A DNA stretch of 64,000 nucleotides, from the NCBI GenBank assembly GCA_039566865.1, contig CM076959.1:1657501-1721500 (forward strand), in the 5' to 3' direction. The DNA is from Aurelia coerulea. Taxonomy: Eukaryota; Cnidaria; Scyphozoa; Semaeostomeae; Ulmaridae. Shown piece after piece: positions 32,679 to 46,454 of the stretch (its first letter is position 1; each line of letters opens with the position of its first letter). The notes below the pieces were generated by a model. The model saw only the letters and a list, made by a program, of their open reading frames with translations. It made no database searches and was not told the origin of the DNA. The position numbers were made by a program, and so were the translations under genes.

Positions 32679-33859
32679 CAGGGGCGGCGGGCAGTGGTAT
32701 TAGCGTTATTACTGTAATAACACTTTTTTTCAAGTAAAGTTTCTTAATCAGAATACTTTTTTTCAAGTAATGCTTCTAAATCAGGTCGCTTTGCCAAGGA
32801 AGTTTATGCAACGAGGGAGCTGCTTTCTTCTCTCAAACTCATAGAATGATGTAATAAATGATATGGTGTCTGCCTTCTATTCATTTCGAGACAGCGATAA
32901 ACGACTGAAATCCTTTATGTCTTTCAAACCATATTGTAAGCATTAGTCACGTTATTACTTTCTCGGTTCTAATAACGGATACAGCCAATTCTTTGTCTTG
33001 GCAGTCATCGATGACGTAAATTCCAATTGTTTTGGGCTCCTCAGACAGAGGAACCTAGCAGCCTCGTTATTAGTTTTGGATTCTAATAACGCGGCCAGTT
33101 ATCCATTGCTAGTGCTGTTTTATGCTCTTGCATGCTCTTGCTGATTTGTCAACTGTTTCAACATGAATCGTGTTTTGCAAGATCCAGTGACTAGTCAACG
33201 TTTGGGTGTTCAAAATGTATGTTCCATGATGTCAAAACAGGGGAAACTAACGCACGAGCAGCGTCTCGAGCTGAAAAAGGGTGCAAGGCCATGCCCAGAA
33301 TTGAATATTAAGATAAAGAAAAATACGAGAGCTACTCATGCACATGTGGAGATAAAGCGAAGAATACATTTTATTGTTGGCCTTGCCTGGTCATGGGAGA
33401 TTTGTCAAAAGTAAATAAAACAACTTATTTAAATATATATTTCTTATTGCCGTCCCAAGGCTCCTTGAATATACAGTGGGCCTTCGACCAGGGGTTTCCG
33501 TTATTAGAATCGCAATTCTAATAACGGGCCCGCATGGTGGCTAAGAAGTAGGAGCCGCAAAATATTTTACACAACTAGTCGGCCTCGGCCATCACTAGCC
33601 ACTGCTCGCAGGACGTTTGAACGGAAGATTAGCTGCAACCGCTGAACAGTCCTGTTTGTTGTCATTTAGAGACAATTTAAGGCTGTAATTCATCAATAAT
33701 GCTAACCCAAAGGAGGGCTCGCAGCACCCCCATGCCCCCAGCTGGAAGGGTTAACAATTCCTTCGCTTCGCAAAGAAATTATTAACAGTCTCCTTTTTTG
33801 AGCATCTTTCAAAATTTTAAAAAGTAATACCAAAGGAAATTTACTCCCAGCCGCCCCTG
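32679..33859. mobile_element. hAT-type element with 8-bp duplication in the SET-gene intron
   Basis: The ends CAGGGGCGGC and GCCGCCCCTG are inverted, and the 8-mer ATTGACAT flanks both (32671-32678, 33860-33867). It is 1,181 bp with no full transposase. The motif CTAATAACG or its inverse CGTTATTAG recurs at least six times between 32700 and 33530. It lies 115 bases after exon 4 of the SET gene. Confidence 0.85.
33163..33414 (+). CDS. Small unidentified frame inside the hAT element
   Basis: The 83-codon frame MNRVLQDPVTSQRLG... contains the charged segment KLTHEQRLELKKGARP. It looks protein-like (no low complexity) but I do not recognise it. It could be a fragment of the autonomous element's gene or a captured host exon. 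It is not long enough to be a transposase. Confidence 0.3.
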   Translation: MNRVLQDPVTSQRLGVQNVCSMMSKQGKLTHEQRLELKKGARPCPELNIKIKKNTRATHAHVEIKRRIHFIVGLAWSWEICQK

Positions 33860-34037
33860 ATTGACATTATCAATTGTCTGGCCATTCAAAAATAGTCTAC
33901 ATCTTTTTAACTTTGGCTTTTGCACTCTCAAGTACCGAATAATCGTCCCTTCCCGCTTAGTAATTTTTGAAAATGTTTCCAACCTCCCACTTTTATTCCA
34001 ACCTCCTTTTTATTAATTCTTGAAAAATTCTTCACAG

Positions 34038-34091
34038 GAGAAACGTGAAATGCAATAAAAAAGGAAGAATTCTACAAAACCAAACAAACAG
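34038..34091 (+). other. Possible terminal or alternative exon of the SET gene
   Basis: A clear acceptor (TTCTTCACAG) and donor (CAG|GTATGT) bracket 54 bases. Joined to exon 4 (phase 0) it adds EKREMQ and then a TAA that overlaps an AATAAA polyadenylation word (34055-34060), which would end the protein shortly after the SET domain, as in KMT5A. Alternatively it is a non-coding or frame-damaged exon of a longer gene. Confidence 0.4.
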
Positions 34092-34332
34092 GTATGTGTT
34101 TATGTTTTAGTTGCCTTAGTTCGAATTTTCACATTTTGAAGTAAAAAGGCCATTGTCATAAAGTAATGTCATTTAATTGTAATTCACATAATAAATTATG
34201 TGGAAGGCAAGAAAATTTTATTGTTACAAATCTAGAAATTGTTTGTTTTGATGGTAGACCAGCTTGTTATGCACTGAACTTTCAAATCACCAATATTTTA
34301 TGCAAAATATGTCAAAGTTAGTTTTAATATGT

Positions 34333-34515
34333 TTAACCCTATTCCACCTGAGCTCTTTTGATTCACTCCTCACCTGGAGGGGGGCCACCAATAGAGTTAT
34401 GAAGTTGTAACTTTGTACACAGTATCAACAATTTTTGTGATGCTAATTAAGTAGTGAACGTTCAATTAGTCACGTGAATTGTTGCTAGGCAACTAGATAT
34501 GTTGTGGCCAGTCAT
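34333..34515 (+). mobile_element. Single TTAA end of a piggyBac-like element next to the satellite
   Basis: TTAACCCTATTCCACCTGAG starts like the element at 7697 (TTAACCCTATCTGACCTG). No matching right end was found within the window. The sequence leads, through two short 'catatgttgtggcc' copies, directly into the satellite array, so the array may have grown from inside this element. Confidence 0.5.
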
Positions 34516-37500
34516 ATGTTGTGGCCATATGTTGTGGGGACATTATCTGATGAGGAAGGTTTTGCTTTCATTGGAAGTATGGTTGTAAGATATGGACAAA
34601 TTTGTGACCTTTGCTTCATTCGTTTGATGAAAAGCGGCTAATCCATTGATTAATTAAATTATTAATCAATATATCGTTATGAAATGATTGTAACAAAGAT
34701 GTATTAACAAGATCATTGTCTTACACACTGAGCTATTTTGATCATATGTTGTGGGGACATTATCTGATAAGGAAGGTTTTGCTTTCATTGGAAGTATGGT
34801 TGTAAGATATGGACGAATTTGTGACCTTTGCTTCATTCGTTTGATGAAAAGCGGCTAATCCATTGATTAATTAAATTATTAATCAATATATTGTTATGAG
34901 ATGATTGTAACAAAGATTTATTAACAAGATCATAGTCTTACACACTGAGCTATTTTGATCATATGTTGTGGGGACATTATCTGATGAGGAAGGTTTTGCT
35001 TTCATTGGAAGTATGGTTGTCAGATATGGACAAATTTGTGATCTTTGCTTCATTCGTTTGATGAAAAGCGGCTAAGCCATTGATTAATTAAATTATTAAT
35101 CAATATATCGTTATGAGATGATTGTAACAAAGATTTATTAACAAGATCATAGTCTTACACACTGAGCTATTTTGATCATATGTTGTGGGGACATTATCTG
35201 ATGAGGAAGGTTTTGCTTTCATTGGAAGTATGGTTGTAAGATATGGACGATTTTGTGACCTTTGCTTCATTCGTTTGATGAAAAGCAGCTAATCCATTGA
35301 TTAATCAAATTATTAATCAATCTATCGTTATGAGATGATTGTAACAAAGATTTATTAACAAGATCATAGTCTTACACACTGTGCTATTTTGATCATATGT
35401 TGTGGGGACATTATCTGATGAGGAAGGTTTTGCTTTCATTGGAAATATGGTTGTAAGATATGGACGAATTTGTGACCTTTGCTTCATTCGTTTGATGAAA
35501 AGTGGCTAATCCATTGATTAATTAAATTATTAATCAATATATCGTTATGAGATGATTGTAACAAAGATTTATTAACAAGATCATAGTCTGACACACTGAG
35601 CTATTTTGATCATATGTTGTGGGGACATTATCTGATGAGGAAGGTTTTGCTTTCATTGGAAGTATGGTTGTAAGATATGGACGAATTTGTGACATTTACT
35701 TCATTCGTTTGTTGAAAAGCGGCTAATCCATTGATTAATTAAATTATTAATCAATCTATCGTTATGAGATGATTGTAACAAAGATTTATTAACAAGATCA
35801 TTGTCTTACACACTGAGCAATTTTGATCATATGTTGTGGGGACATTATCTGATGAGGAAGGTTTTGCTTTCATTGGAAGTATGGTTGTAAGATATGGACG
35901 AATTTGTGACCTTTGCTTCATTGGTTTGATGAAAAGCGGCTAATCCATTGATTAATTAAATTATTAATCAATATATTGTTATGAGATGATTGTAACAAAG
36001 ATTTATTAACAAGATCATTGTCTTACACACTGAGCTATTTTGATCATATGTTGTGGGGACATTATCTGATAAGGAAGGTTTTGCTTTCATTGGAAGTATG
36101 GTTGTAAGATATGGACGAATTTGTGACCTTTGCTTCATTGGTTTGATGAAAAGCGGCTAATCCATTGATTAATTAAATTATTAATCAATATATTGTTATG
36201 AGATGATTGTAACAAAGATTTATTAAGAAGATCATAGTCTTACACACTGAGCTATTTTGATCATATGTTGTGGGGACATTATCTGATGAGGAAGGTTTTG
36301 CTTTCATTGGAAGTATGGTTGTAAGATATGGACGAATTTGTGACCTTTGCTTCATTGGTTTGATGAAAAGCGGCTAATCCATTGATTAATTAAATTATTA
36401 ATCAATATATTGTTATGAGATGATTGTAACAAAGATTTATTAACAAGATCATTGTCTTACACACTGAGCTATTTTGATCATATGTTGTGGGGACATTATC
36501 TGATGAGGAAGGTTTTGCTTTCATTGGAAGTATGGTTGTAAGATATGGACGAATTTGTGACCTTTGCTTCATTCGTTTGATGAAAAGCGGCTAAGCCATT
36601 GATTAATTAAATTATTAATCAATATATCGTTATGAGATGATTGTAACAAAGATTTATTAACAAGATCATAGTCTGACACACTGAGCTATTTTGATCATAT
36701 GTTGTGGGGACATTATCTGATGAGGAAGGTTTTGCTTTCATTGGAAGTATGGTTGTAAGATATGGACGAATTTGTGACCTTTGCTTCATTCGTTTGATGA
36801 AAAGTGGCTAATCCATTGATTAATTAAATTATTAATCAATATATCGTTATGAGATGATTGTAACAAAGATTTATTAACAAGATCATAGTCTGACACACTG
36901 AGCTATTTTGATCATATGTTGTGGGGACATTATCTGATGAGGAAGGTTTTGCTTTCATTGGAAGTATGGTTGTAAGATATGGACGAATTTGTGACCTTTG
37001 CTTCATTGGGTTGATGAAAAGCGGCTAATCCATTGATTAATTAAATTATTAATCAATATATTGTTATGAGATGATTGTAACAAAGATTTATTAACAAGAT
37101 CATAGTCTTACACACTGAGCTATTTTGATCATATGTTGTGGGGACATTATCTGATGAGGAAGGTTTTGCTTTCATTGGAAGTATGGTTGTAAGATATGGA
37201 CGAATTTGTGACCTTTGCTTCATTCGTTTGATGAAAAGCGGCTAATCCATTGATTAATTAAATTATTAATCAATATATTGTTATGAGATGATTGTAACAA
37301 AGATTTATTAACAAGATCATAGTCTTACACACTGAGCTATTTTGATCATATGTTGTGGGGACATTATCTGATGAGGAAGGTTTTGCTTTCATTGGAAGTA
37401 TGGTTGTAAGATATGGACGAATTTGTGACCTTTGCTTCATTCGTTTGATGAAAAGCGGCTAAGCCATTGATTAATTAAATTATTAATCAATATATCGTTA

Positions 37501-40500
37501 TGAGATGATTGTAACAGAGATTTATTAACAAGATCATAGTCTGACACACTGAGCTATTTTGATCATATGTTGTGGGGACATTATCTGATGAGGAAGGTTT
37601 TGCTTTCATTGGAAGTATGGTTGTAAGATATGGACGAATTTGTGACCTTTGCTTCATTCGTTTGATGAAAAGTGGCTAATCCATTGATTAATTAAATTAT
37701 TAATCAATATATCGTTATGAGATGATTGTAACAAAGATTTATTAACAAGATCATAGTCTTACACACTGAGCTATTTTGATCATATGTTGTGGGGACATTA
37801 TCTGATGAGGAAGGTTTTGCTTTCATTGGAAGTATGGTTGTAAGATATGGACTATTTTGTTACCTTTGCTTCATTCATTTGATGAAAAGCGGCTAATCCA
37901 TTGATTAATTAAATTATTAATCAATATATTGTTATGAGATGATTGTAACAAAGATTTATTAACAAGATCATAGTCTTACACACTGAGCTATTTTGATCAT
38001 ATGTTGTGGGGACATTATCTGATGAGGAAGGTTTTGCTTTCATTGGAAGTATGGTTGTAAGATATGGACGAATTTGTGACCTTTGCTTCATTCGTTTGAT
38101 GAAAAGCGGCTAATCCATTGATTAATTAAATTATTAATCAATATATCGTTATGAGATGATTGTAACAAAGTTGTATTAACAAGATCATAGTCTTACACAC
38201 TGAGCTATTTTGATCATATGTTGTGGGGACATTATCTGATGAGGAAGGTTTTGCTTTCATTGGAAGTATGGTTGTAAGATATGGACGAATTTGTGACCTT
38301 TGCTTCATTCGTTTGATGAAAAGCGGCTAATCCATTGATTAATTAAATTATTAATCAATATATTGTTATGAGATGATTGTAACAAAGATTTATTAACAAG
38401 ATCATAGTCTTACACACTGAGCTATTTTGATCATATGTTGTGGGGACATTATCTGATGAGGAAGGTTTTGCTTTCATTGGAAGTATGGTTGTAAGATATG
38501 GACGAATTTGTGACCTTTGCTTCATTCGTTTGATGAAAAGCGGCTAATCCATTGATTAATTAAATTATTAATCAATATATTGTTATGAGATGATTGTAAC
38601 AAAGATTTATTAACAAGATCATAGTCTTACACACTGAGCTATTTTGATCATATGTTGTGGGGACATTATCTGATGAGGAAGGTTTTGCTTTCATTGGAAG
38701 TATGGTTGTAAGATATGGACAAATTTGTGATCTTTGCTTCATTCATTTGATGAAAAGCGGCTAATCCATTGATTAATTAAATTATTAATCAATATATCGT
38801 TATGAGATGATTGTAACAAAGATTTATTAACAAGATCATAGTCTTACACACTGAGCTATTTTGATCATATGTTGTGGGGACATTATCTGATGAGGAAGGT
38901 TTTGCTTTCATTGGAAGTATGGTTGTAAGATATGGACGAATTTGTGACCTTTGCTTCATTCGTTTGATGAAAAGCGGCTAATCCATTGATTAATTAAATT
39001 ATTAATCAATATATCGTTATGAGATGATTGTAACAAAGATTTATTGACAAGATCATTGTCTTACACACTGAGCTATTTTGATCATATGTTGTGGGGACAT
39101 TATCTGATGAGGAAGGTTTTGCTTTCATTGGAAGTATGGTTGTAAGACATGGACGAATGTGTGACCTTTGCTTCATTGGTTTGATGAAAAGCGGCTAATC
39201 CATTGATTAATTAAATTATTAATCAATATATCGTTATAAGATGATTGTAACAAAGATTTATTAACAAGATCATAGTCTTACACACTGAGCTATTTTGATC
39301 ATATGTTGTGGGGACATTATCTGATGAGGAAGGTTTTGCTTTCATTGGAAGTATGGTTGTAAGATATGGACGAATTTGTGACATTTGCTTCATTCGTTTG
39401 ATGAAAAGTGGCTAATGCATTGATTAATTAAATTATTAATCAATATATCTTTATGAGATGATTGTAACAAAGATTTATTAACAAGATCATTGTCTTACAC
39501 GCTGAGCTAATTTGATCATTGTTGTGGGGACATTATCTGATGAGGATGGATTTGGTTCTCATTTGAAGTATGGTTGTAAGATGTGGACTATTTTGTTACC
39601 TTTGCTTTATTCATCTGATGAAAAGTGGAGAATCAATTGATTAAATAAATTATTAATCAATATATTGTTATGAGATGATTGTAACAAAGATTTATTAACA
39701 AGATCATAGTCTTACACACTGAGCTAATTTGATCATTGTTGTGGGGACATTATCTGATGAGGAAGGTTTTGGCTTTCATTTGAAGTATGGTTGTAAGATG
39801 TGGACTATTTTGTTACCTTTGCTTTATTCATTTGATGAAAAGTGGAGAATCAATTGATTAAATTAATTATTAATCAATATATTGTGATGAGATGATTGTA
39901 ACAAAGATTTATTAACAAGATCCTTGTCTTACACACTGAGCTATTTTGATCATATATTGTGGGGACATTATCTGATGAGGATGGATTTGGTTCTCATTTG
40001 AAGTATGGTTGTAAGATGTGGACTATTTTGTTACGTTTGCTTTATTCATTTGATGAAAAGTGGAGAATCAATTGATTAAATTAATTATTAATCAATATAT
40101 TGTGATGAGATGATTGTAACAAAGATTTATTAACAAGATCATAGTCTTACACACTGAGCTATTTTGATCATATGTTGTGGGGACATTATCTGATGAGGAT
40201 GGATTTGGTTCTCATTTGAAGTATGGTTGTAAGATGTGGACTATTTTGTTACCTTTGCTTTATTCATTTGATGAAAAGCGGCTAATCCATTGATTAATTA
40301 AATTATTAATCAATATATCGTTATGAGATGATTGTAACAAAGATTTATTAACAAGATCATAGTCTTACACACTGAGCTATTTTGATCATATGTTGTGGGG
40401 ACATTATCTGATGAGGAAGGTTTTGCTTTCATTGGAAGTATGGTTGTAAGATATGGACGAATTTGTGACCTTTGCTTCATTGGTTTGATGAAAAGCGGCT

Positions 40501-43500
40501 AATCCATTGATTAATTAAATTATTAATCAATATATCGTTATAAGATGATTGTAACAAAGATTTATTAACAAGATCATAGTCTTACACACTGAGCTATTTT
40601 GATCATATGTTGTGGGGACATTATCTGATGAGGAAGGTTTTGCTTTCATTGGAAGTATGGTTGTAAGATATGGACGAATTTGTGACATTTGCTTCATTCG
40701 TTTGATGAAAAGTGGCTAATGCATTGATTAATTAAATTATTAATCAATATATCGTTATGAGATGATTGTAACAAAGATTTATTAACAAGATCATTGTCTT
40801 ACACGCTGAGCTAATTTGATCATTGTTGTGGGGACATTATCTGATGAGGATGGATTTGGTTCTCATTTGAAGTATGGTTGTAAGATGTGGACTATTTTGT
40901 TACCTTTGCTTTATTCATCTGATGAAAAGTGGAGAATCAATTGATTAAATTAATTATTAATCAATATATTGTGATGAGATGATTGTAACAAAGATTTATT
41001 AACAAGATCATAGTCTTACACACTGAGCTAATTTGATCATTGTTGTGGGGACATTATCTGATGAGGATGGATTTGGTTCTCATTTGAAGTATGGTTGTAA
41101 GATGTGGACTATTTTGTTACCTTTGCTTTATTCATTTGATGAAAAGTGGAGAATCAATTGATTAAATTAATTATTAATCAATATATTGTGATGAGATGAT
41201 TGTAACAAAGATTTATTAACAAGATCCTTGTCTTACACACTGAGCTATTTTGATCATATATTGTGGGGACATTATCTGATGAGGATGGATTTGGTTCTCA
41301 TTTGAAGTATGGTTGTAAGATGTGGACTATTTTGTTACGTTTGCTTTATTCATTTGATGAAAAGTGGAGAATCAATTGATTAAATTAATTATTAATCAAT
41401 ATATTGTGATGAGATGATTGTAACAAAGATTTATTAACAAGATCATAGTCTTACACACTGAGCTATTTTGATCATATATTGTGGGGACATTATCTGATGA
41501 GGATGGATTTGGTTCTCATTTGAAGTATGGTTGTAAGATGTGGACTATTTTGTTACCTTTGCTTTATTCATTTGATGAAAAGTGGAGAATCAATTGATTA
41601 AATTAATTATTAATCAATATATTGTGATGAGATGATTGTAACAAAGATTTATTAACAAGATCATAGTCTTACACACTGAGCTATTTTGATCATATATTGT
41701 GGGGACATTATCTGATGAGGAAGGTTTTGCTTTCATTTGAAGTATGGTTGTAAGATATCGACGAATTTGTGACCTTTGCTTCATTCTTTTGATGAAAAGC
41801 GGCTAAGCCATTGATTAATTAAATTATTAATCAATATATCGTTATGAGATGATTGTAACAAAGATTTATTAACAAGATCATAGTCTTACACACTGAGCTA
41901 TTTTGATCATATGTTGTGGGGACATTATCTGATGAGGAAGGTTTTGCTTTCATTGGAAGTATGGTTGTAAGATATGGACGAATTTGTGACATTTACTTCA
42001 TTCGTTTGTTGAAAAGCGGCTAATCCATTGATTAATTAAATTATTAATCAGTATATTGTGATGAGATGATTGTAACAAAGATTTATTAACAAGATCATAG
42101 TCTTACACACTGAGCTATTTTGATCATATATTGTGGGGACATTATCTGATGAGGATGGATTTGGTTCTCATTTGAAGTATGGTTGTAAGATGTGGACTAT
42201 TTTGTTACCTTTGCTTTATTCATTTGATGAAAAGTGGAGAATCAATTGATTAAATTAATTATTAATCAATATATTGTGATGAGATGATTGTAACAAAGAT
42301 TTATTAACAAGATCCTTGTCTTACACACTGAGCTATTTTGATCATATATTGTGGGGACATTATCTGATGAGGATGGATTTGGTTCTCATTTGAAGTATGG
42401 TTGTAAGATGTGGACTATTTTGTTACGTTTGCTTTATTCATTTGATGAAAAGTGGAGAATCAATTGATTAAATTAATTATTAATCAATATATTGTGATGA
42501 GATGATTGTAACAAAGATTTATTAACAAGATCATAGTCTTACACACTGAGCTATTTTGATCATATATTGTGGGGACATTATCTGACGAGGATGGATTTGG
42601 TTCTCATTTGAAGTATGGTTGTAAGATGTGGACTATTTTGTTACCTTTGCTTTATTCATTTGATGAAAAGTGGAGAATCAATTGATTAAATTAATTATTA
42701 ATCAATATATTGTGATGAGATGATTGTAACAAAGATTTATCAACAAGATCATAGTCTTACACACTGAGCTATTTTGATCATATATTGTGGGGACATTATC
42801 TGATGAGGAAGGTTTTGCTTTCATTGGAAGTATGGTTGTAAGATATGGACGAATTTGTGACATTTGCTTCATTCCTTTGATGAAAAGCGGCTAATCCATT
42901 GATTAATTAAATTATTAATCAATATATCGTTATGAGATGATTGTAACAAAGATTTATTAACAAGATCATAGTCTTACACACTGAGCTATTTTGATCATAT
43001 GTTGTGGGGACATTATCTGATGAGGAAGGTTTTGCTTTCATTGGAAGTATGGTTGTAAGATATGGACGAATTTGTGACATTTACTTCATTCGTTTGTTGA
43101 AAAGCGGCTAATCCATTGATTAATTAAATTATTAATCAGTATATTGTGATGAGATGATTGTAACAAAGATTTATTAACAAGATCATAGTCTTACACACTG
43201 AGCTATTTTGATCATATATTGTGGGGACATTATCTGATGAGGATGGATTTGGTTCTCATTTGAAGTATGGTTGTAAGATGTGGACTATTTTGTTACCTTT
43301 GCTTTATTCATTTGATGAAAAGTGGAGAATCAATTGATTAAATTAATTATTAATCAATATATTGTGATGAGATGATTGTAACAAAGATTTATTAACAAGA
43401 TCATAGTCTTACACACTGAGCTATTTTGATCATATATTGTGGGGACATTATCTGATGAGGATGGATTTGGTTCTCATTTGAAGCATGGTTGTAAGATGTG

Positions 43501-45642
43501 GACTATTTTGTTACCTTTGCTTTATTCATTTGATGAAAAGTGGAGAATCAATTGATTAAATTAATTATTGATCAATATATTGTGATGAGATGATTGTAAC
43601 AAAGATTTATTAACAAGATCCTTGTCTTACACACTGAGCTATTTTGATCATATATTGTGGGGACATTATCTGATGAGGATGGATTTGGTTCTCATTTGAA
43701 GTATGGTTGTAAGATGTGGACTATTTTGTTACCTTTGCTTTATTCATTTGATGAAAAAGTGGAGAATCAATTGATTAAATTAATTATTAATCAATATATT
43801 GTGATGAGATGATTGCAACAAAGATTTATTAACAAGATCATAGTCTTACACACTGAGCTATTTTGATCATATATTGTGGGGACATTATCTGACGAGGATG
43901 GATTTGGTTCTCATTTGAAGTATGGTTGTAAGATGTGGACTATTTTGTTACCTTTGCTTTATTCATTTGATGAAAAGTGGAGAATCAATTGATTAAATTA
44001 ATTATTAATCAATATATTGAGATGAGATGATTGTAACAAAGATTTATTAACAAGATCATAGTCTTACACACTGAGCTATTTTGATCATATATTGTGGGGA
44101 CATTATCTGATGAGGATGGATTTGGTTCTCATTTGAAGTATGGTTGTAAGATGTGGACTATTTTGTTACCTTTGCTTTATTCATTTGATGAAAAGTGGAG
44201 AATCAATTGATTAAATTAATTATTAATCAATATATTGTGATGAGATGATTGTAACAAAGATTTATTAACAAGATCATAGTCTTACACACTGAGCTATTTT
44301 GATCATATATTGTGGGGACATTATCTGATGAGGATGGATTTGGTTCTCATTTGAAGTATGGTTGTAAGATGTGGACTATTTTGTTACCTTTGCTTTATTC
44401 ATTTGATGAAAAGTGGAGAATCAATTGATTAAATTAATTATTAATCAATATATTGTGATGAGATGATTGTAACAAAGATTTATTAACAAGATCATAGTCT
44501 TACACACTGAGCTATTTTGATCATATATTGTGGGGACATTATCTGATGAGGATGGATTTGGTTCTCATTTGAAGTATGGTTGTAAGATGTGGACTATTTT
44601 GTTACCTTTGCTTTATTCATTTGATGAAAAGTGGAGAATCAATTGATTAAATTAATTATTAATCAATATATTGTGATGAGATGATTGTAACAAAGATTTA
44701 TTAACAAGATCATTGTCTTACACACTGAGCTATTTTGATCATATATTGTGGGGACATTATCTGATGAGGATGGATTTTGTTCTCATTTGAAGTATGGTTG
44801 TAAGATGTGGACTATTTTGTTACCTTTGCTTTATTCATTTGATGAAAAGTGGAGAATCAATTGATTAAATTAATTATTAATCAATATATTGTGATGAGAT
44901 GATTGCAACAAAGATTTATTAACAAGATCATAGTCTTACACACTGAGCTATTTTGATCATATATTGTGGGGACATTATCTGACGAGGATGGATTTGGTTC
45001 TCATTTGAAGTATGGTTGTAAGATGTGGACTATTTTGTTACCTTTGCTTTATTCATTTGATGAAAAGTGGAGAATCAATTGATTAAATTAATTATTAATC
45101 AATATATTGTGATGAGATGATTGTAACAAAGATTTATTAACAAGATCATAGTCTTACACACTGAGCTATTTTGATCATATGTTGTGGGGACATTATCTGA
45201 TGAGGATGGATTTGGTTCTCATTTGAAGTATGGTTGTAAGATGTGGACTATTTTGTTACCTTTGCTTTATTCATTTGATGAAAAGTGGAGAATCAATTGA
45301 TTAAATTAATTATTAATCAATATATTGTGATGAGATGATTGTAACAAAGATTTATTAACAAGATCATAGTCTTACACACTGAGCTATTTTGATCATATAT
45401 TGTGGGGACATTATCTGACGAGGATGGATTTGGTTCTCATTTGAAGTATGGTTGTAAGATGTGGACTATTTTGTTACCTTTGCTTTATTCATTTGATGAA
45501 AAGTGGAGAATCAATTGATTAAATTAATTATTAATCAATATATTGTGATGAGATGATTGTAACAAAGATTTATTAACAAGATCATAGTCTTACACACTGA
45601 GCTATTTTGATCATATATTGTGGGGACATTATCTGACGATGA
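34516..45642 (+). repeat. 11.1-kb satellite array, about 51 units of 217/218 bp
   Basis: Each unit starts near 'gatcatatgttgtggggaca'. Two subtypes exist. Type A (217 bp) has 'gaaggttttgctttcattgg' and 'aaaagcggctaatccattga' and fills about 34.5-39.5 kb. Type B (218 bp) has 'gatggatttggttctcattt' and 'aagtggagaatcaattga' and fills about 43.2-45.6 kb. In between they alternate, with chimeric units (for example around 37.85, 39.75 and 40.2 kb). Every unit has an A/T dyad (ATTGATTAAT ... ATTAATCAAT in type A). Copies differ by only a few bases, so the array is young or homogenised. No open frame of 60 codons or more was seen. Confidence 0.97.
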
Positions 45643-46454
45643 ATGCTGATTGCAATCATTCATTTGATGCATGGTTGTTTTGATCTGGATTATTGTATCA
45701 CGTGAGTTATTAGATAAAAGTCAGATAATTGATAAGTTAATTTCTTGAGAAACCTATCGTTATAGGATAACAATATGTACATCAATGATATGACTAAGTG
45801 TTACTCACTGACCTATTTTTATCATATGCTTTGGGGATATTGTCTGAGGAGGAATGCTTTTTGCTTTATTTGTTTTTTAGATTGTTATTTATTAAGTCAT
45901 GAATCGCAGCTATTTTTGTGTCTCTTGCAACTACACTGGATGATTCCAAAAAATCCTTGGCTTTTATTTATTTTCTATATACATCTATTTTCAATTTATT
46001 AATCTAAGCAACGTAATTTCTTGTAAACATACTCATGCAGAAGTTTACAATAATCAATTTCCAAATCCCCAAATCATGCTGAAAACGTTTTCTCTTTGTC
46101 CATTCATCTTGAGTCTTTAGAAAATTTGATCAACGTTTCTTGATCGTTTTCAGTGTTTTCGAAAACGAAAATTTTAAAAAACTCGCTTGTAGCTCTAAAA
46201 ACTGAAAACGGAAAAAATTGTAAAAATTCCTAGAATCAAATTCAGGCTTTCTGCTAAAGATTAAGCCATAAATCTCCAAAAGCGGTTCAGTGTACGATTT
46301 ATCGTGGCCTGCCAAAAGTGCATAGTTTATTTTGGCGCACCCGGTATGTCATCACCTGTGAAGCGTTTTTTTTTTCTCCTACCCAGTATGGGATTCAAGC
46401 TATTAAGATTTCTTATTTCTTGATGAAGTAACCAAATCTTTGTTTCTTTTTCAG
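45643..46454. other. Satellite edge and orphan mariner-like end
   Basis: Positions 45690-45870 still resemble a satellite unit ('tatcgttataggataacaat', 'tatcatatgctttggggata') but are far more diverged, as expected at an array edge. At 46332-46344 'ttttggcgcacccgg' followed by TA looks like one mariner-type end; its partner is not apparent. No gene before the acceptor at 46454. Confidence 0.5.

Noticed and set aside
34064..34091. Exon that would link the SET exons to the recombinase-like exons with the right phase
   Set aside because: The required acceptor (AAAAAAG) lacks a pyrimidine tract, so the splice is unlikely.
34516..45642. CRISPR-like regular repeats
   Set aside because: Units are contiguous 217/218-bp repeats without unique spacers, in a eukaryotic context with spliced genes.
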